From Actinomycetota bacterium (GTDB taxonomy: Bacteria; Actinomycetota; Actinomycetes; Mycobacteriales; Mycobacteriaceae), in NCBI GenBank assembly GCA_005787665.1, contig SYAB01000355.1, positions 1 to 6,084 of the forward strand: a stretch of DNA of 6,084 nt. Reading direction: 5' to 3'. The notes beneath the pieces were generated by a model, which was not told the origin of the DNA, ran no database searches, and saw only the letters and a program-made list of their open reading frames with translations. Made by a program: the position numbers and the translations under genes. Below, in pieces: positions 1-5,508 of this stretch. The number at the start of each line of letters is the position of its first letter. Positions within the stretch are counted from its first letter, which is position 1.

Positions 1-876
1 GAGATCGCCGCCCGCGACGATGTCATCTTCTGCTCCTTCGGCGACATGTTGCGCGTCCCCGGCAGCAGCGCCGACCTGTTCGGCGTACGGGCCCGCGGCG
101 GCGACGTCCGCATCGTCTACTCCCCGTTGGATGCCACCCGGATCGCCGCCGACAACCCGGACAAGCAGGTGGTGTTCTTCGGCGTCGGGTTCGAGACCAC
201 CGCGCCCGCCAACGCCATGTCGGTGTTGCACGCCCAGCGCCTCGGACTGACCAACTTCTCGGTGCTGGTGTCCCACGTGCTGGTTCCGCCGGCGATGACG
301 GCCATCCTGAGTTCGCCGGCCAACCGCGTCCAGGGGTTCCTGGCCGCCGGCCACGTGTGCAGTGTGATGGGGACCGCCGAGTACGAGCCACTGGTCGCCG
401 AGTTCGGTGTGCCGATCGTGGTGACCGGGTTCGAGCCACTGGACGTGCTGGAAGGTGTGCGCCAGGTCGTCGAGCAGTTGGAGGCGGGCACCGCCGAGTT
501 GCGTAACGCCTATCCGCGGGCGGTGACTTCAGCCGGCAACACCGTCGCCCAGCAGGCTCTCGCCGACGTCTTCGTCGTCACCGACCGGCAGTGGCGCGGG
601 ATCGGGATGATTCCGCGATCCGGCTGGACGCTGTCGCCGCGCTACGCGGAGTTCGACGCCGAACGCCGTTTCGGGGTGGGTCATCTGCAGGTGCAGGAGT
701 CCGACCTGTGTCATGCCGGGGAGGTGCTGCAGGGTCTGATCAAACCCCATCAGTGCCCGTCATTCGGTACCGCCTGCACTCCGCGAAACCCGCTGGGCGC
801 CACCATGGTGTCCAGCGAGGGCGCTTGCGCGGCGTACTACCAGTTCCGGCGGTTGGAATCCGCGGCGAATGTCTGA
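1..876 (+). CDS. hypD: HypD, [NiFe]-hydrogenase maturation protein (5' end cut by window)
   Basis: HypD is the cytoplasmic iron-sulfur scaffold that, with HypC, carries the Fe(CN)2CO unit later inserted into the [NiFe]-hydrogenase large subunit. The frame is open from base 1, so the true start is outside the window; 291 residues are visible. Seen here (window residue numbers): the family block [10 protein letters not shown] near residues 14-23, GFETTAP at 63-69, and a C-terminal set of four cysteines at 237, 252, 259 and 276. Their spacing of 15, 7 and 17 matches, as I recall it, the four [4Fe-4S] ligands of Escherichia coli HypD. On that alignment about 85 N-terminal residues are missing, including the GPGCPVC motif. 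The end [12 protein letters not shown] is characteristic. The gene overlaps hypE by 8 bases, implying translational coupling. An in-frame ATG at 46 is internal and not a start. Identification is very secure. Confidence 0.96.
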   Translation, partial: EIAARDDVIFCSFGDMLRVPGSSADLFGVRARGGDVRIVYSPLDATRIAADNPDKQVVFFGVGFETTAPANAMSVLHAQRLGLTNFSVLVSHVLVPPAMTAILSSPANRVQGFLAAGHVCSVMGTAEYEPLVAEFGVPIVVTGFEPLDVLEGVRQVVEQLEAGTAELRNAYPRAVTSAGNTVAQQALADVFVVTDRQWRGIGMIPRSGWTLSPRYAEFDAERRFGVGHLQVQESDLCHAGEVLQGLIKPHQCPSFGTACTPRNPLGATMVSSEGACAAYYQFRRLESAANV

Positions 877-1939
877 GGGCGGTCACGTCGATCCCGCCAA
901 CTGGGTGTGCCCCCTGCCGTTGCGCGAGACCAAGCGCATCGTGCTGGGTCACGGCGGTGGCGGGGTGCTCTCCGAGGAACTCATCGAGCACCTCTTCCTG
1001 CCCGCGTTCGGCACCGCCGGCGCGCCCGGCCGCGACTCCGCGGTGCTCGCGGTGCCGGGCGGGCGCATCGCGCTGACCACCGACTCCTACGTGGTGAACC
1101 CGTTGTTCTTTCCCGGCGGCAACATCGGCGATCTTGCGGTCAACGGCACCATCAACGACCTGGCCTGCAGCGGCGCGCAGCCGTTGGGGCTGACGGCCGG
1201 CTTCATCCTCGAGGAGGGCCTGGAGCTCGACGTGCTCGGTGCGGTCGCCCAGGCGATGGGCAAGGCGGCGGCCGACGCCGGCGTGGATATCGTCACCGGT
1301 GACACCAAGGTCGTCGGACGCGGGGGCGCCGACGGGCTTTTCGTCAACACCGCCGGGGTGGGGGTGATTCCGGACCACGTTCGTATCGGTCCGGAACAGG
1401 CCCGGCCCGGTGACGACATCATCGTCTCGGGTCCCATCGGTGAGCATGGCGTGGCGATCATGAGCGTGCGGGAGGGGATCGACTTCGGCACCACGGTCAC
1501 CACCGACAGCGCCCCGCTGCACCGGCTCGTCGCGGCCATGCTCGGGTCGGTGGGAGATCCGAATGCCGTTCACGCGCTTCGCGATCCGACCCGGGGCGGT
1601 CTGATCGCCGCCACCGTCGAGATCGCCCGTGCCGCCGGAGTGGGCGTCGAGATCGACGAACGGGCCGTTCCGATTCCCGAGACGGTCGCCTCGGCCTGCG
1701 GCGTCCTCGGACTGGACCCGATGCAGGTGGCCAACGAGGGGAAGATGGTTGCTTTCGTCGACCCGGCCCACACCGAGGCGGTCCTGGCCGCGATGCGCGC
1801 ACGCCCGGAGGGCGCCGATGCCGCCGTCATCGGGCGGGCTGTCGGCGAGCATCCGGGCATGGTGGTGGTCCGCACGCCGTTCGGCACCACCCGGGTGGTG
1901 GAACGCGAACTGGGTGAACAACTTCCGCGGATCTGCTGA
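869..1939 (+). CDS. hypE: HypE, carbamoyl dehydratase of hydrogenase maturation
   Basis: HypE dehydrates a thiocarbamate placed on its C-terminal cysteine by HypF, using ATP, to make the thiocyanate that supplies cyanide ligands to the HypCD iron. At 356 residues it is slightly longer than the usual 330-350, due to a short N-terminal extension. Seen: the glycine-rich LGHGGGG at 26-32, the PurM/AIR-synthetase-like nucleotide block TTDSYVV followed by FPGG and NGTINDLA around residues 71-100, a later DPTRGG motif near 235-240, and the diagnostic C-terminus PRIC with Cys356 as the last residue. The intact PRIC tail argues for a functional protein. The ATG at 869 lies inside the end of hypD, and no other start fits the N-terminal homology as well. 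HypD and HypE work together in the cytoplasm. Confidence 0.97.
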   Translation: MSEGGHVDPANWVCPLPLRETKRIVLGHGGGGVLSEELIEHLFLPAFGTAGAPGRDSAVLAVPGGRIALTTDSYVVNPLFFPGGNIGDLAVNGTINDLACSGAQPLGLTAGFILEEGLELDVLGAVAQAMGKAAADAGVDIVTGDTKVVGRGGADGLFVNTAGVGVIPDHVRIGPEQARPGDDIIVSGPIGEHGVAIMSVREGIDFGTTVTTDSAPLHRLVAAMLGSVGDPNAVHALRDPTRGGLIAATVEIARAAGVGVEIDERAVPIPETVASACGVLGLDPMQVANEGKMVAFVDPAHTEAVLAAMRARPEGADAAVIGRAVGEHPGMVVVRTPFGTTRVVERELGEQLPRIC

Positions 1940-1942
1940 GCG

Positions 1943-3016
1943 TTGGCCGAGCCGATGGTGCCCGGTGTCACCGGGACGCTCGACGACACAGCCGTCGCCG
2001 CCCTGACGGCGTGGGTGCGTTCGGAAGGACTGGGCTCGGACGTCACCGATGTGGTGCCCCTGGCCGGCGGCAGCCAGAACGTGGTGGTGCGGCTGCGCGT
2101 CGACGGGCGGCGTCTGGTGCTGCGGCGCCCACCCCCGCATCCGCGTCCCAACAGCGACCGCACCATGCAGCGCGAGATCGCCGTGTTACGCACCCTGGCG
2201 GGCAGCCCGGTGCCGCACCCGGCGATCGTCGCCGCCTGTGCGGACCTCGAGGTGCTCGGGGTGGTGTTCTACCTGATGGAGGAGGTCGACGGATTCAACC
2301 CGGGCAACGAGATCGCCCCGGCCTACGTGCGCGATCCGGCGATGCGCCACCGGGTCGGGCTGAACTACGCGGCCGACGTCGCCCGGCTGGGGCAGGCGGG
2401 GTGGCGGGGCAGCGCGCTGGAGGACTGGAAGCGCCCGGGCTCGTTCCTGGACCGCCAAGTGCCGCAATGGCGCGCCTCGGTGGCGGCCTACCGCGCCCAG
2501 GACGGTTACCCGCATGACTCGCTGCCCGGTGTCGACGAACTCTGCGACTGGCTGGAGGCCGAGGCGCCGACCGGCTACGAACCCGGAATCGTGCACGGCG
2601 ACATCCACCTCAACAACACCATGCTGCGGCGGGAGACGCCCGAGGTCGCGGCGTTCGTCGACTGGGAGATGTGCACCATCGGGGACCCGCTGCTGGACCT
2701 GGGCTGGATGCTGGTGTGCTGGCCGATCGAGCCCAATCCGCTGGGCTCCGCCGGATACCTTGCCGAACTGGGCGGCCTGGCGTCGCGGGCCGAACTCGTG
2801 GCGGCATACGAGGGCGCGGGCGGGCCGCGCACCGAGCACCTGGACTGGTATCTGGCGCTGGCCTGTCTCAAACTCGGCGTGGTGATCGAGGGCACCTGGG
2901 CGCGCTATCTCGCCGGACGGGCGACCCGCGAGGCGGGTATGCGGCTGCACGAGTCGGCGGTGACCCTGATGGCGCTCGGCACGGCGGTCGCTGAAGGCCG
3001 GCACCCCTTCGGCTGA
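1943..3016 (+). CDS. APH-fold phosphotransferase family protein (FadE36/ACAD10-11 N-domain-like)
   Basis: A kinase-fold protein of the aminoglycoside-phosphotransferase superfamily, 357 residues from the TTG at 1943. Seen: a glycine-rich loop LAGGSQN at 40-46; LVLRRPPP at 58-65, with Arg61/Arg62 near the place of the usual ATP-binding Lys; a catalytic loop HGDIHLNN at 218-225 with Asp220; and the metal-binding DWE at 240-242 followed by GDPLLDLGW. This arrangement matches the subgroup that in mycobacteria carries the misleading name FadE36 and that forms the N-terminal domain of ACAD10/11, where phosphorylation of 4-hydroxyacyl-CoA has been described. The substrate here is unknown; antibiotic resistance is not implied. 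It follows hypE by 3 bases with no strong ribosome site, suggesting translational coupling. ATG at 1955 (four codons later) is an alternative start. The family is secure, the role is not. Confidence 0.88.
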   Translation: MAEPMVPGVTGTLDDTAVAALTAWVRSEGLGSDVTDVVPLAGGSQNVVVRLRVDGRRLVLRRPPPHPRPNSDRTMQREIAVLRTLAGSPVPHPAIVAACADLEVLGVVFYLMEEVDGFNPGNEIAPAYVRDPAMRHRVGLNYAADVARLGQAGWRGSALEDWKRPGSFLDRQVPQWRASVAAYRAQDGYPHDSLPGVDELCDWLEAEAPTGYEPGIVHGDIHLNNTMLRRETPEVAAFVDWEMCTIGDPLLDLGWMLVCWPIEPNPLGSAGYLAELGGLASRAELVAAYEGAGGPRTEHLDWYLALACLKLGVVIEGTWARYLAGRATREAGMRLHESAVTLMALGTAVAEGRHPFG

Positions 3017-3025
3017 GGCCCCCTG

Positions 3026-3085
3026 GCGAGCAGACGCCAAATACTCCGACACGCCGGTCGTGCGGAGTATTTTGCGTCTGCTCGC
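3026..3085. terminator. Long hairpin between convergent operons, probable bidirectional terminator
   Basis: Arms 3026-3048 and 3063-3085 are complementary over 23 bases with one mismatch (3037 versus 3074). The 14-base middle can add a CACG/CGTG stem around a short loop. CCCC at 3019-3022 and GGGG at 3086-3089 could extend the base of the stem. It lies between the stop of the phosphotransferase gene (3016) and the stop of the leftward small gene (3090), exactly where a shared terminator is expected. There is no long U-tract outside the stem; a run of Ts is inside the right arm, so it is not a textbook intrinsic terminator. Mycobacterial terminators often lack a U-tail. Confidence 0.7.
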
Positions 3086-3089
3086 GGGG

Positions 3090-3215
3090 TCAGCGCTGGG
3101 TGTTACAGGTGCACTGCGCGGTGACGGGCACGTCGCGCATCACCTGATCGACGTGCTCGCCGCAGCCGGCCCAGGTGGTCTTGTGGCATCGCGGACATTC
3201 AACGGGATAGCACAT
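3090..3215 (-). CDS. 41-residue Cys/His-rich small protein (MCYPVxC...TTWAGCGEHVD type)
   Basis: A tiny protein beginning MCYPVEC, with Cys at 2, 7, 10, 18, 35 and 37 and His at 11 and 21. The pattern CPRC (7-10) then C18..H21, and C35-x-C37 near the end, looks like a small zinc-binding knuckle, though metal binding is an inference. I recognise MCYPV-C-x-x-C-x-K-T-T-W-x-G-C-G-x-H-V as a conserved small-protein type in actinobacteria and beyond, with no function known to me. The start at 3215 is fixed by a good ribosome site, GAGGAG at 3224-3229 (read on the - strand) with 8 bases before the ATG. The same frame runs open further upstream to 3305, but that part lies inside the thioredoxin gene and lacks family character. 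It begins 37 bases after the thioredoxin stop, so the two are probably one transcript. Confidence 0.85.
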   Translation of the reverse strand: MCYPVECPRCHKTTWAGCGEHVDQVMRDVPVTAQCTCNTQR

Positions 3216-3240
3216 GGTTTTCTCCTCGTCTCGAGAGTCT

Positions 3241-3265
3241 AGGCGGAGGTGTTCAGGCGGAGGTG
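3241..3265. repeat. Short direct repeat at the end of the thioredoxin gene
   Basis: The 11-base unit AGGCGGAGGTG occurs at 3241-3251 and again at 3255-3265, a period of 14. The copy at 3255-3265, with 3254, encodes the last residues Thr-Ser-Ala and most of the stop codon on the - strand. The other copy, in another frame, also reads Thr-Ser-Ala followed by TAG. It looks like a local slippage or micro-duplication across the gene end. Confidence 0.6.
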
Positions 3266-3630
3266 GATTCGGCCGCGCCGGCGGCGATCTGGGCCCGGAC
3301 GTCATCCATGTCCAGGTCCTTGATCTTGGTGATCAGTTCCTCCAGCGCTGCGCCGGGCAGGGCGCCGGGCTGGGAGAAGAGCAGGATGCCGTCGCGGAAG
3401 GCCATGATCGTCGGGATCGACCGAATCTGCAGGGTCGCGGCCAATTGCTGCTCGACTTCGGTGTTGACCTTGGCATGCACCACGTCGGGGTGCTCCGCCG
3501 ACGAGGACTCGAAGACCGGGGCGAAGGCGCGACACGGGCCGCACCAGGACGCCCAGAAGTCGACGAGCACGATCGGACTGCCGGTGACGGTGGACTCGAA
3601 GTCTGCGGTGGTCAACTCGACGGTGGTCAT
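3253..3630 (-). CDS. Thioredoxin family protein with WCGPC active site
   Basis: A cytoplasmic thioredoxin-fold disulfide reductase of 125 residues, slightly longer than the common 105-110 because of a tail after about residue 107 (MDDVRAQIAAGAAESTSA). Seen: a beta strand IVLVDFWA at 20-27, the redox site W29-C30-G31-P32-C33, the cis-proline Pro73 in SIPT, and FRDG at 78-81. No signal peptide is seen. The start at 3630 is preferred because AAAGGA (3639-3644, read leftward) stands 8 bases before the ATG, and homology begins there; the frame upstream runs through the operator region and is not coding. It is transcribed divergently from the rhodanese-exporter-repressor genes, with three operator-like sites between them. 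A role in reducing persulfidated or oxidised thiols under sulfur stress follows from context, not from direct evidence. Confidence 0.93.
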   Translation of the reverse strand: MTTVELTTADFESTVTGSPIVLVDFWASWCGPCRAFAPVFESSSAEHPDVVHAKVNTEVEQQLAATLQIRSIPTIMAFRDGILLFSQPGALPGAALEELITKIKDLDMDDVRAQIAAGAAESTSA

Positions 3631-3672
3631 GCGATGTCCTTTCGGAATGGATCGGGGATCACTCTCATCAAG

Positions 3673-3686
3673 TACCCCTGGGGGTA
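3673..3686. promoter_or_regulatory. Operator-like palindrome O1 (CsoR/CstR type)
   Basis: TACCCC-TG-GGGGTA, perfect 6-base arms around a 2-base centre at 3679.5. C/G-rich half-sites flanked by TA/AT resemble known CsoR-family operators, especially of CstR. It lies 43-56 bases upstream of the thioredoxin start and would block that leftward arm if occupied. Confidence 0.75.
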
Positions 3687-3697
3687 TTTCTATTCCC

Positions 3698-3727
3698 ATC
3701 TTGCCAGTACCCCTCCGGGTATGTCTA
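3698..3727 (-). promoter_or_regulatory. Possible promoter for the leftward thioredoxin arm
   Basis: Read on the - strand, TAGACA (3727-3722, five of six matches to TTGACA) is followed after 18 bases by CAAGAT (3703-3698), a weak -10. Transcription would begin near 3691. Site O2 fills the spacer and O1 lies just downstream. The -10 is poor, so this is a tentative assignment that rests partly on mirror symmetry with the rightward promoter. Confidence 0.35.
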
Positions 3728-3731
3728 TCAT
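3701..3731 (+). promoter_or_regulatory. Probable promoter for the rhodanese-exporter-repressor operon
   Basis: TTGCCA at 3701-3706 and TATCAT at 3726-3731 each match the housekeeping-sigma consensus at five of six bases. The spacer is 19 bases, longer than optimal. Operator O2 (3708-3721) lies wholly within the spacer and O3 starts about 3 bases after the predicted start site (near 3739), so bound repressor would block polymerase. Confidence 0.55.
3708..3721. promoter_or_regulatory. Operator-like palindrome O2 (CsoR/CstR type)
   Basis: TACCC-CTCC-GGGTA, 5-base perfect arms, centre at 3714.5, exactly 35 bases from the centre of O1 and 35 from that of O3. It occupies the spacer of the probable rightward promoter and of the tentative leftward one, so it could control both directions. 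Confidence 0.72.
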
Positions 3732-3741
3732 GGAAGGCAAC

Positions 3742-3757
3742 ATACCCCTGAGGGTAT
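3742..3757. promoter_or_regulatory. Operator-like palindrome O3 (CsoR/CstR type)
   Basis: ATACCC-CTGA-GGGTAT, 6-base perfect arms, centre at 3749.5. It sits just upstream of the rhodanese start, within the predicted 5' leader, in a road-block position. Confidence 0.75.
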
Positions 3758-3765
3758 CTGACGAT

Positions 3766-3769
3766 GGAG
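3766..3769 (+). promoter_or_regulatory. Ribosome-binding site deciding the rhodanese start
   Basis: GGAG with 6 bases to the ATG at 3776 is well placed. The in-frame ATG at 3764 would have this site inside its own first codons and only a GAGG 10 bases upstream, within O3. This favours 3776. Confidence 0.55.
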
Positions 3770-3775
3770 CGCCGA

Positions 3776-4360
3776 ATGCCGACACCCGCCATCCTGCAGG
3801 CCGCTGAACTCAGCGTCCTGCTGTCCTCGCCCACCCCGCCGCGGATCATCGACGTGCGCACTCCCGGCGAGTTTGCGACCGTCCACATCCAGGGCGCCTA
3901 CAACGTTCCGCTGGATCTGCTCCGGGAGCACCGCGACGAGATTCGCGCCCACCTCGACGAGCAGGTCGTTCTGGTCTGCCACTCCGGGCAACGCGCCGCT
4001 CAGGCCGAGCAGACCCTGGGCCAGGCCGGCCTGGCCAACGTGCACATCCTCGACGGCGGCATCAGCGCGTGGGAGGCCGGCGGGTTTGTGGTCAATCGCG
4101 GCGCCAGTCGGTGGGACCTGCAGCGTCAGGTCCGTTTCGTGGCCGGGACGATCGTCGCCCTGAGCATCCTCGCCAGCATCCTGGTGCCCGGGCTGAAGTG
4201 GGTGGCCTTCGCGATGGGAGCGGGCCTGAGTATCACCGCGGTCACCAACACCTGCCTGATGGGGATGATGCTGGCGAAACTTCCCTACAACCGCGGACCG
4301 CGCTGCGACGCCGAGTCGGTGGTCGCCCAACTCGTCGGCTCCGGCCGGACCGGGAAGTGA
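3776..4360 (+). CDS. Rhodanese domain fused to a two-helix membrane domain (YgaP-like)
   Basis: A sulfurtransferase of 194 residues from ATG 3776 (198 from ATG 3764). The rhodanese domain spans about 5-105: IIDVRTPGEF at 24-33, H37 and GAYNVPLD at 40-47, and the active-site loop C68-HSGQR ending at Arg73, where Cys68 would carry the persulfide. LDGGISAWEAGG at 92-103 closes the domain. The C-terminal part (about 112-172) has two hydrophobic segments near 121-138 and 142-162, as in the DUF2892 module of E. coli YgaP, which places the catalytic domain at the inner face of the membrane. Extra cysteines are at 160 and 177. It heads an operon with a TauE exporter and a CsoR-family repressor, a grouping known from sulfide and persulfide detoxification. 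The stop overlaps a possible GTG start of the next gene. Confidence 0.92.
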   Translation: MPTPAILQAAELSVLLSSPTPPRIIDVRTPGEFATVHIQGAYNVPLDLLREHRDEIRAHLDEQVVLVCHSGQRAAQAEQTLGQAGLANVHILDGGISAWEAGGFVVNRGASRWDLQRQVRFVAGTIVALSILASILVPGLKWVAFAMGAGLSITAVTNTCLMGMMLAKLPYNRGPRCDAESVVAQLVGSGRTGK

Positions 4361-4365
4361 CGGCG

Positions 4366-5224
4366 ATGATCGCCTTGACCGTCGCACTGGCGGTACTGGT
4401 CGGGATCTCGCTGGGCCTTCTGGGTGGCGGCGGGTCGATCCTGACCGTGCCACTGCTGGCCTATGTCGCGGGGATGGACGCCAAACAGGCCATCGCCACG
4501 TCGCTGCTCGTCGTGGGCACCACGAGTGCGGTCGCCGCTGTCTCGCACGCCCGGGCCGGCCGGGTGCAGTGGCGGACCGGCCTGATCTTCGGGATGGCCG
4601 GCATGGCCGGTGCCTACGGGGGAGGGTTGCTCGCCCGGTTCATCCCGGGCAGCGTGCTGCTGATCGGATTCGCCCTGATGATGATCGCGACCGCCATCGC
4701 CATGCTGCGCGGACGCAAGGACGTCGGCCCGGCCGACCCGCACCACCGCATCCCGGTCCCGAAGGTGATCCTCGAGGGACTGGTCGTCGGCCTGGTCACC
4801 GGCCTGGTGGGCGCCGGCGGCGGATTCCTGGTGGTGCCCGCCCTGGCACTGCTGGGCGGGTTGCCGATGCCGATTGCGGTCGGCACCTCGCTGGTGGTCA
4901 TCGCGATGAAGTCCTTCGCCGGCTTCGCCGGCTACCTCAGCAGCGTCACCATCGACTGGAAGCTCGCCGGGATGGTCACCGTGGCCGCGGTGGTGGGCGC
5001 CCTGATCGGTGCACGACTGACCGCGTTGATCAACCCCGATTCGCTGCGCAAGGCGTTCGGCTGGTTCGTCCTGGTGATGTCCTCGGTGATCCTGTTCGAG
5101 GAGGCCCACCCCGCGATCGGCATCGCGATGGCGGTACTGACCGTCGTGGCCGCCGCGGTCTACCACCTGCGCGGCCGGCGGTCGGGAGATACCCCGGCGG
5201 GTACACTCGCAGAGGTCAAGCACT

Positions 5225-5226
<2 letters not shown>
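4366..5226 (+). CDS. TauE/SafE family sulfite/organosulfonate exporter (DUF81)
   Basis: An integral membrane protein of 286 residues, the usual size for this family, largely hydrophobic with about eight predicted membrane segments in two halves. Each half carries the family glycine motif: GLLGGGGSILTVP at 17-29 and GLVGAGGGFLVVP at 146-158, which reveals the internal duplication. A charged loop (LRGRKDVGPADPHHRIPVPK) separates the halves. Family members are proposed to export sulfite, sulfoacetate or thiosulfate-like anions; the substrate here is inferred from the rhodanese upstream and the CstR-like repressor downstream. ATG 4366 begins 5 bases after the rhodanese stop. GTG at 4357, in frame and overlapping that stop as GTGA, is an equally reasonable start and would add three residues. 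The 3' end contains an operator-like site, and the stop codon overlaps the ribosome site of the next gene. Confidence 0.92.
5190..5203. promoter_or_regulatory. Operator-like palindrome O4, inside the exporter gene ahead of the repressor gene
   Basis: TACCC-CGGC-GGGTA, the same arms and length as O2, centre at 5196.5, about 40 bases before the repressor start. It is the only copy seen outside the divergent gap and sits where an autoregulatory site would be expected. It also encodes exporter residues near the C-terminus (DTPAG), so the DNA serves two purposes. Confidence 0.6.
5202..5207 (+). promoter_or_regulatory. Possible -10 element of an internal promoter for the repressor gene
   Basis: TACACT fits the TAnnnT -10 pattern common in mycobacteria and overlaps the right end of O4 by two bases. 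No clear -35 is seen. Transcription would begin near 5214, leaving a leader of about 20 bases. Confidence 0.4.
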
Positions 5227-5505
<279 letters not shown>

Positions 5506-5508
5506 GGC

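Noticed and set aside
740..2140. Long open frame on the - strand opposite hypD and hypE (466 codons)
   Set aside because: Composition is Arg/Gly/His-rich without any domain; it is the usual antisense shadow of high-GC genes whose + strand frames are certain.
1943..3016. Aminoglycoside resistance kinase
   Set aside because: Only the fold is shared; the sequence blocks fit the acyl-CoA-linked FadE36/ACAD10-11 subgroup and nothing nearby suggests resistance.
3214..3807. Open frame on the + strand across the thioredoxin gene and the divergent gap
   Set aside because: Antisense to a clear WCGPC thioredoxin and running through the operators; no domain.
3631..3888. N-terminal extension of the thioredoxin frame across the operator region
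   Set aside because: It would run through all three operators and into the opposite-strand rhodanese gene; a good ribosome site and family homology place the start at 3630.
4069..4365. Upstream extension of the exporter frame into the rhodanese gene
   Set aside because: The extra residues are non-homologous and Arg-rich, while family homology begins at MIALTVALAVL, so the start is at 4366 or 4357.
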